22,919 nt of DNA from Clostridia bacterium (GTDB lineage: Bacteria > Bacillota > Clostridia > Christensenellales > Aristaeellaceae), in NCBI GenBank assembly GCA_017471125.1, contig JAFUWR010000185.1, positions 1 to 22,919 of the forward strand, written 5' to 3'. Within the stretch, counting starts at the first letter, position 1. Every line of letters begins with the position of its first letter. Of this stretch, positions 19,885 to 22,919 are shown in pieces. The translations under genes and the position numbers were made by a program. The notes beneath the pieces were generated by a model. The model saw only the letters and a list, made by a program, of their open reading frames with translations, had not been told where the DNA came from and did no database searches.

Positions 19885-21882
19885 TCATTCCCTGCCGCTC
19901 CGCTCGAACAGCCCGTGGGTCTCCCCCTCGGGGCTGACGCGGACGGTCTGGACGTAGCGGCCGCTGTCCAGGGCGAGGTAGGCGGTGACCCGCCGGGCGG
20001 CGTAGCGGTAGAGCTCGTCGAGGCTGACGCGGTCGTCGTCGTTGGCGTCGGCCAGCAGGTCGCCCCGGGCGGCGCGCTCGATGCTCCAGCCGCAGCCCTC
20101 GCACACGGCCCGGGCGAACACGGTGGCCATGTCGCTCTCGCCGCCGTCGCCGAAGCCGATGCGGTAGCTGTCCTGCTCCACGGAGGCCGAGGCCAGCACC
20201 CGGTAGCGGCTCGAATCGAACACCGACGGCCCCGCCGCGCCGCCGAACACCCCGTCGATGCCCGCGAGGATGTCGGCGGTGGTCCCGGCCCGGCCGATGA
20301 TGCCGCCGCTGCCGCAGCAGTCCGCCAGCACCACGAGCTCCCCCGGCACCCGGTCCAGCGCCAGCCGCAGCTCCTGGGCGGTGAGTATGGAGCCGTCGTA
20401 CATCTGGAAGCAGGTCATGCCGTCGGCGTAGAAGCCGTGGCAGGTGATGTAGAACACGGCCACGTCCCCGTCCGCCGCGCCGTCGAAGGCGTCCGCGATG
20501 GCCTTGAGCACGCCGTCGCGGGACACGTCCAGCGCGGTGGCGACCTCGAAGCGCTCGCCGCCCATGGACAGGTGGTTCAGCATGCTGCGCATGCCCGCCA
20601 CCGAGTTGGCACTGCCCAGCCGGGGCGAGGCTACCGTGGCGGCGTAGTTCTGCTCGCCCACCAGCAGGGCGCGGTAGCGCCTGGGCGCGGGGCGCACCTC
20701 GATGTCGCAGGACGCTCTGAACCCGCCGTCCACGGTGGTCAGCGTCACCGACGCCGCGCCCTCCTCCAGCGCCTTGAGCTCGCCGTCCCCGGACAGGGCC
20801 ACGATGCCCGCGGCGGGGTCCACCGCGAAGGTCACCCCCGGCTCCGAGGCGTTCTTGGGCACGATCTCCCACTCGAGGGCCGCCGTCTCCCCGGCGTCCA
20901 GCTCCAGCCGCTCGTCGGCCAGCCGCACGCCCTCCACGGGCACCCGGGAAACCTCCACGCGGCACCGCGCCCGCAGCGCGCCCGCGCCGTAGGCGGTGAT
21001 GACGGCGTTGCCGGGATGGACGCCGGTCACCACGCCGCCCTGGGTCACCCGGGCCACGGCGGGGTCGGAGGACTCCCAGAACACCGCGCTGGCCGCGCCC
21101 TCGGGGCTGACCGTGGCGGTCAGTCGGCGGGACTCCCGGCCGTTCAGGTGGAGCGCGCTCTCCGACAGCAGCAGCGCCTCCGGCAGGCCGCCCTCGCCCT
21201 GGGCCGTCATCAGGCTGTACATGCCCGTGCCCCCGTTGGCCGCGGACACCCGCACCCGGTAGGCGCGGCCCGCGCGGGGCATGAAGTCCATCAGGAACGC
21301 GCCGCCCGCCGTGCGCGTGGCCTCGGCCAGCAGGCGTCCCGATTCGTTGAACAGGCTGGCCTCCAGTTGAAGCCCCTCCTCCGTGGGCAGGCCAGCCAGC
21401 ACCACCGGGTCGCTGACCGCCGCGGTGATGGAATACCAGTGCACGTCCCCCGACCGAGCGATGGCCTTGGAGTAGCCGTCGCCCGCGGCGTTCAGCGCCA
21501 TGGGCAGTTCGAAGCACCGGCTCAGCGCGTGGCGGGCCACCTCTACCCGGGCCTGGCCCGATCCCGACAGCGCCAGGGTGTAGGTCGCGCCCGCGGACAG
21601 GCGCTCGGAGATGGGCGCGAGGCCCGCGTCGCCCTCGGCCAGCAGTTCGTCGCCCAGCCACAGCGCTGCATGATAGGAGGTCTCCGTCTCGCCCGCCGGG
21701 AACACGCAGATGTCGTACACGCTGCCCGAGGGCGGGGTGAAGTCGTAGACCTGCTCGCCGCGGCTCAGGTCCACCAGCGTGAGCGCGCCCGTCGGCAGCG
21801 CCGCCGCGGCCCCCTCCGCGCATGCCAAACAACACGCCGCGAGCAGCGCCGTGCATAGCAGGGAGAGGAGGGTCTTGCGCAT
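19885..21882 (-). CDS. Secreted caspase-fold peptidase (C14 family) with Ig-like domains and an EF-hand
   Basis: A 665-residue exported protein. The N-terminus is a signal peptide with a lipobox (LAAC, Cys17), so it is probably lipid-anchored outside the cell. Residues about 30-230 form two beta-rich pre-peptidase-like domains; about 235-312 and 315-397 resemble group 2 bacterial Ig-like (Big2) domains (VFWESSDPAVARVTQGGVVT; VDPAAGIVALSGDGELKALE). From about 402 lies the caspase fold: RALLVGEQNY, catalytic His482 in FYITCHGFYADG and Cys523 in LVVLADCCGSGG. Residues 612-623 (DANDDDRVSLDE) fit a 12-residue EF-hand loop, so Ca2+ may control it. AAGGAG lies eight bases before the ATG at 21882. 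No own promoter is seen; it may be read from the upstream SpoIID-like gene. Substrate unknown. Confidence 0.88.
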   Translation of the reverse strand: MRKTLLSLLCTALLAACCLACAEGAAAALPTGALTLVDLSRGEQVYDFTPPSGSVYDICVFPAGETETSYHAALWLGDELLAEGDAGLAPISERLSAGATYTLALSGSGQARVEVARHALSRCFELPMALNAAGDGYSKAIARSGDVHWYSITAAVSDPVVLAGLPTEEGLQLEASLFNESGRLLAEATRTAGGAFLMDFMPRAGRAYRVRVSAANGGTGMYSLMTAQGEGGLPEALLLSESALHLNGRESRRLTATVSPEGAASAVFWESSDPAVARVTQGGVVTGVHPGNAVITAYGAGALRARCRVEVSRVPVEGVRLADERLELDAGETAALEWEIVPKNASEPGVTFAVDPAAGIVALSGDGELKALEEGAASVTLTTVDGGFRASCDIEVRPAPRRYRALLVGEQNYAATVASPRLGSANSVAGMRSMLNHLSMGGERFEVATALDVSRDGVLKAIADAFDGAADGDVAVFYITCHGFYADGMTCFQMYDGSILTAQELRLALDRVPGELVVLADCCGSGGIIGRAGTTADILAGIDGVFGGAAGPSVFDSSRYRVLASASVEQDSYRIGFGDGGESDMATVFARAVCEGCGWSIERAARGDLLADANDDDRVSLDELYRYAARRVTAYLALDSGRYVQTVRVSPEGETHGLFERSGRE

Positions 21883-21899
21883 CTCAAAGGCTCCTTGTG

Positions 21900-22205
21900 T
21901 ATGAGAGTGGAGATTGGAGAGTGGAGAGTGGAGCTAAAGTTACTCTACCTCATCCGTCTCGACCTTCGGTCGATCCACCTTCCCCTGATAGCAGTCGCGC
22001 CACTGCCAAAGGCAGGCGCGACCAGCCGGGGCGCATCCTACGGATGCCAGCCCCGTGCTGCCGCCGCTTCCGCTTCGCGGAGTAGCGGCGGTGCATAAAA
22101 GGGGAAGGCATGGGGAGCGATGCCAAAAGCCTTCCCCTTTAGGGGAAGGTGGCGCGAAGCGCCGGATGAGGTCGGGTAACTCAATTTCCCATTTCCCATT
22201 CCCCA
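21900..22205. repeat. Composite repeat block with a 240-bp inverted-repeat element, GACCTCATCCG family
   Basis: About 21903-21933 is a tandem of GAGAGTG/GAGATTG heptamers. The element spans 21940-22179: its ends match at 15 of 17 positions (perfect ACCTCATCCG, 21947-21956, with CGGATGAGGT, 22163-22172). It contains the CCTTCCCCTTTAGGGGAAGG palindrome and extra nested stems (GTCGCGCC/GGCGCGAC; CATCC/GGATG; GCCGCCGCT/AGCGGCGG), making it about 110 bp longer than the copy at 9343-9473. Positions 22181-22205 are TTTCCCA/TTCCCCA heptamers that end at the stop codon of the next minus-strand gene. Confidence 0.75.
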
Positions 22206-22919
22206 TTAATCCAGATATTCTTCCTTCACATACCCCTCGTCCTCCGCCGTCTTGACGGGGACCCAGCCGTCCGCGTCGGCGTCGCCGGTGACGATGACCT
22301 GCCGGCCCTTGTCGAGGATGTCGACCACGCGGGCGGCGGTGGTGGGGCGTTCCCGGAGGTTGAGGGTGGTGGCGTTGACGGTGCCGATGTGTTCGCCGTC
22401 CTTCAATTCGGGCAGCGGCAGCGGGGTGGGCAGGGGCGTGGGCTTGGGCCGGGCCGCGCCGATGGGCTCGCCCGCGGCGTCGAGGCTGTACAGGCCGCTC
22501 TCGGGCCACTCCATGCGCTCCACGGACATGCCGGGGTAGTAGAACCCCAGTATCTCCATGAAATCCATGTCGTGCCCGCCGGCCATCTGCTGGGCCCCGC
22601 GCTGGCTCATGCCCACGCCGTGGCCGAATCGCCGCATCACCAGCCGGAAGGCCGGGTTGCCGTCCAGCCCGTCGATGGTCTCCACGGAGATCAGTTCGCA
22701 GTCCGCGCCGTTCAAGCCCAGGGACAGGCCGTCCTTGATGTCGTCGAACACGGACAGCACGACGCGATAGGTGTCCTCGGCCTCCACCCACTTCTCCGGC
22801 GCGGGGGCCTCGGCCATGGCCGAGGTGGGCTTGACGGTGGCCGTCGGGGAGGCGGACGCCGCCTGCGTGGCGGACGCCGCCTGCGTGACGGACGGCGAGG
22901 CGGACGGCGACGCGGACGG
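22206..22919 (-). CDS. SpoIID/LytB-domain protein with C-terminal SH3b domain, 5' end cut off
   Basis: The frame is open to the window edge, so the N-terminus is missing; about 237 residues are visible. First comes a Ser/Thr/Pro/Ala-rich linker (PSASPSVTQAASATQ...). Then comes the C-terminal half of a SpoIID-like domain with its hallmark FGHGVGMSQRGAQQMAGGHD and FMEILGFYYPGMSVERM. SpoIID trims peptidoglycan strands lacking stem peptides during engulfment; relatives act in wall remodelling. The catalytic Glu would lie upstream of the window. After a TPLPTPLPLP linker an SH3b domain follows (TLNLRERPTTAARVVDIL ... DGWVPVKT ... GYVKEEYLD). The linker appears to interrupt or precede the second half of the domain, which is unusual. 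Confidence 0.85.
   Translation of the reverse strand, partial: PSASPSASPSVTQAASATQAASASPTATVKPTSAMAEAPAPEKWVEAEDTYRVVLSVFDDIKDGLSLGLNGADCELISVETIDGLDGNPAFRLVMRRFGHGVGMSQRGAQQMAGGHDMDFMEILGFYYPGMSVERMEWPESGLYSLDAAGEPIGAARPKPTPLPTPLPLPELKDGEHIGTVNATTLNLRERPTTAARVVDILDKGRQVIVTGDADADGWVPVKTAEDEGYVKEEYLD

Noticed and set aside
19708..21858. A 716-codon plus-strand frame opposite the caspase-like gene.
   Set aside because: It is an antisense shadow of a GC-rich gene with no domain, promoter or ribosome site, and it would overlap the restriction gene and its promoter.

Overview
The window reads as a chromosomal segment of a GC-rich, low-oxygen-type Bacillota (Clostridia). This is inferred from the gene families: ScpB, a SpoIID-like protein, SleB-like and SH3b cell-wall proteins, an M-box controlled mgtE, a fused FeoA-FeoB with a FeoB-associated Cys-rich peptide, a DtxR-type regulator, AGGAGG ribosome binding sites and near-consensus TTGACA/TATAAT promoters. 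A GC-rich gut clostridium, for example of the Christensenellales type, would fit, but I cannot name a genus. No rRNA, tRNA or CRISPR array is seen.

Layout. 1-3300: a truncated membrane-anchored protein, scpB, a small secreted SleB-like protein on the opposite strand, a block of intergenic repeats, and a PLP enzyme of the methionine gamma-lyase-like family. 3400-4330: a secreted double-SH3b protein, then a very compact locus: a 23-codon membrane peptide with its own promoter and a hairpin over its Shine-Dalgarno, facing a short RNA made from a perfect-consensus promoter, with one two-way terminator between them. This looks like a type I toxin-antitoxin module of the Fst/par layout. 4342-9213: a complete branched-chain amino acid ABC importer, livK-livH-livM-livG-livF, with the ATPase genes joined by ATGA overlaps. 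9343-11308: a terminal-inverted-repeat element and mgtE under an M-box magnesium riboswitch with a possible 24-codon leader ORF. 11355-11957: a helical repeat protein.

12299-15866: an iron operon: MarR-type regulator, FeoA-FeoB fusion, FeoB-associated Cys-rich membrane peptide and a DtxR/MntR-family repressor. A DtxR/IdeR-like palindrome lies on the operon's -10 region, so the last gene probably represses the operon when iron is plentiful. 16193-17709: a secreted parvulin-type foldase. 17723-19857: a two-gene type II restriction-modification cassette of lower GC content, probably acquired by transfer. 19885-22919: a secreted, probably lipid-anchored caspase-fold protease with Ig-like domains and an EF-hand, preceded by a SpoIID-SH3b protein that runs off the window.

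Five intergenic regions carry the same kit of repeats: simple tandem repeats of 7-14 bases, a CACCAGGCATCAGG module, a GTAGGGGCGCTGCC module, and 130-240 bp elements with terminal inverted repeats ending in GACCTCTCCG or GACCTCATCCG. A single copy of the GTAGGGGCGCTGCC module also lies inside the liv operon. These look like non-autonomous mobile or structural elements and are largely unexplained by the genes.
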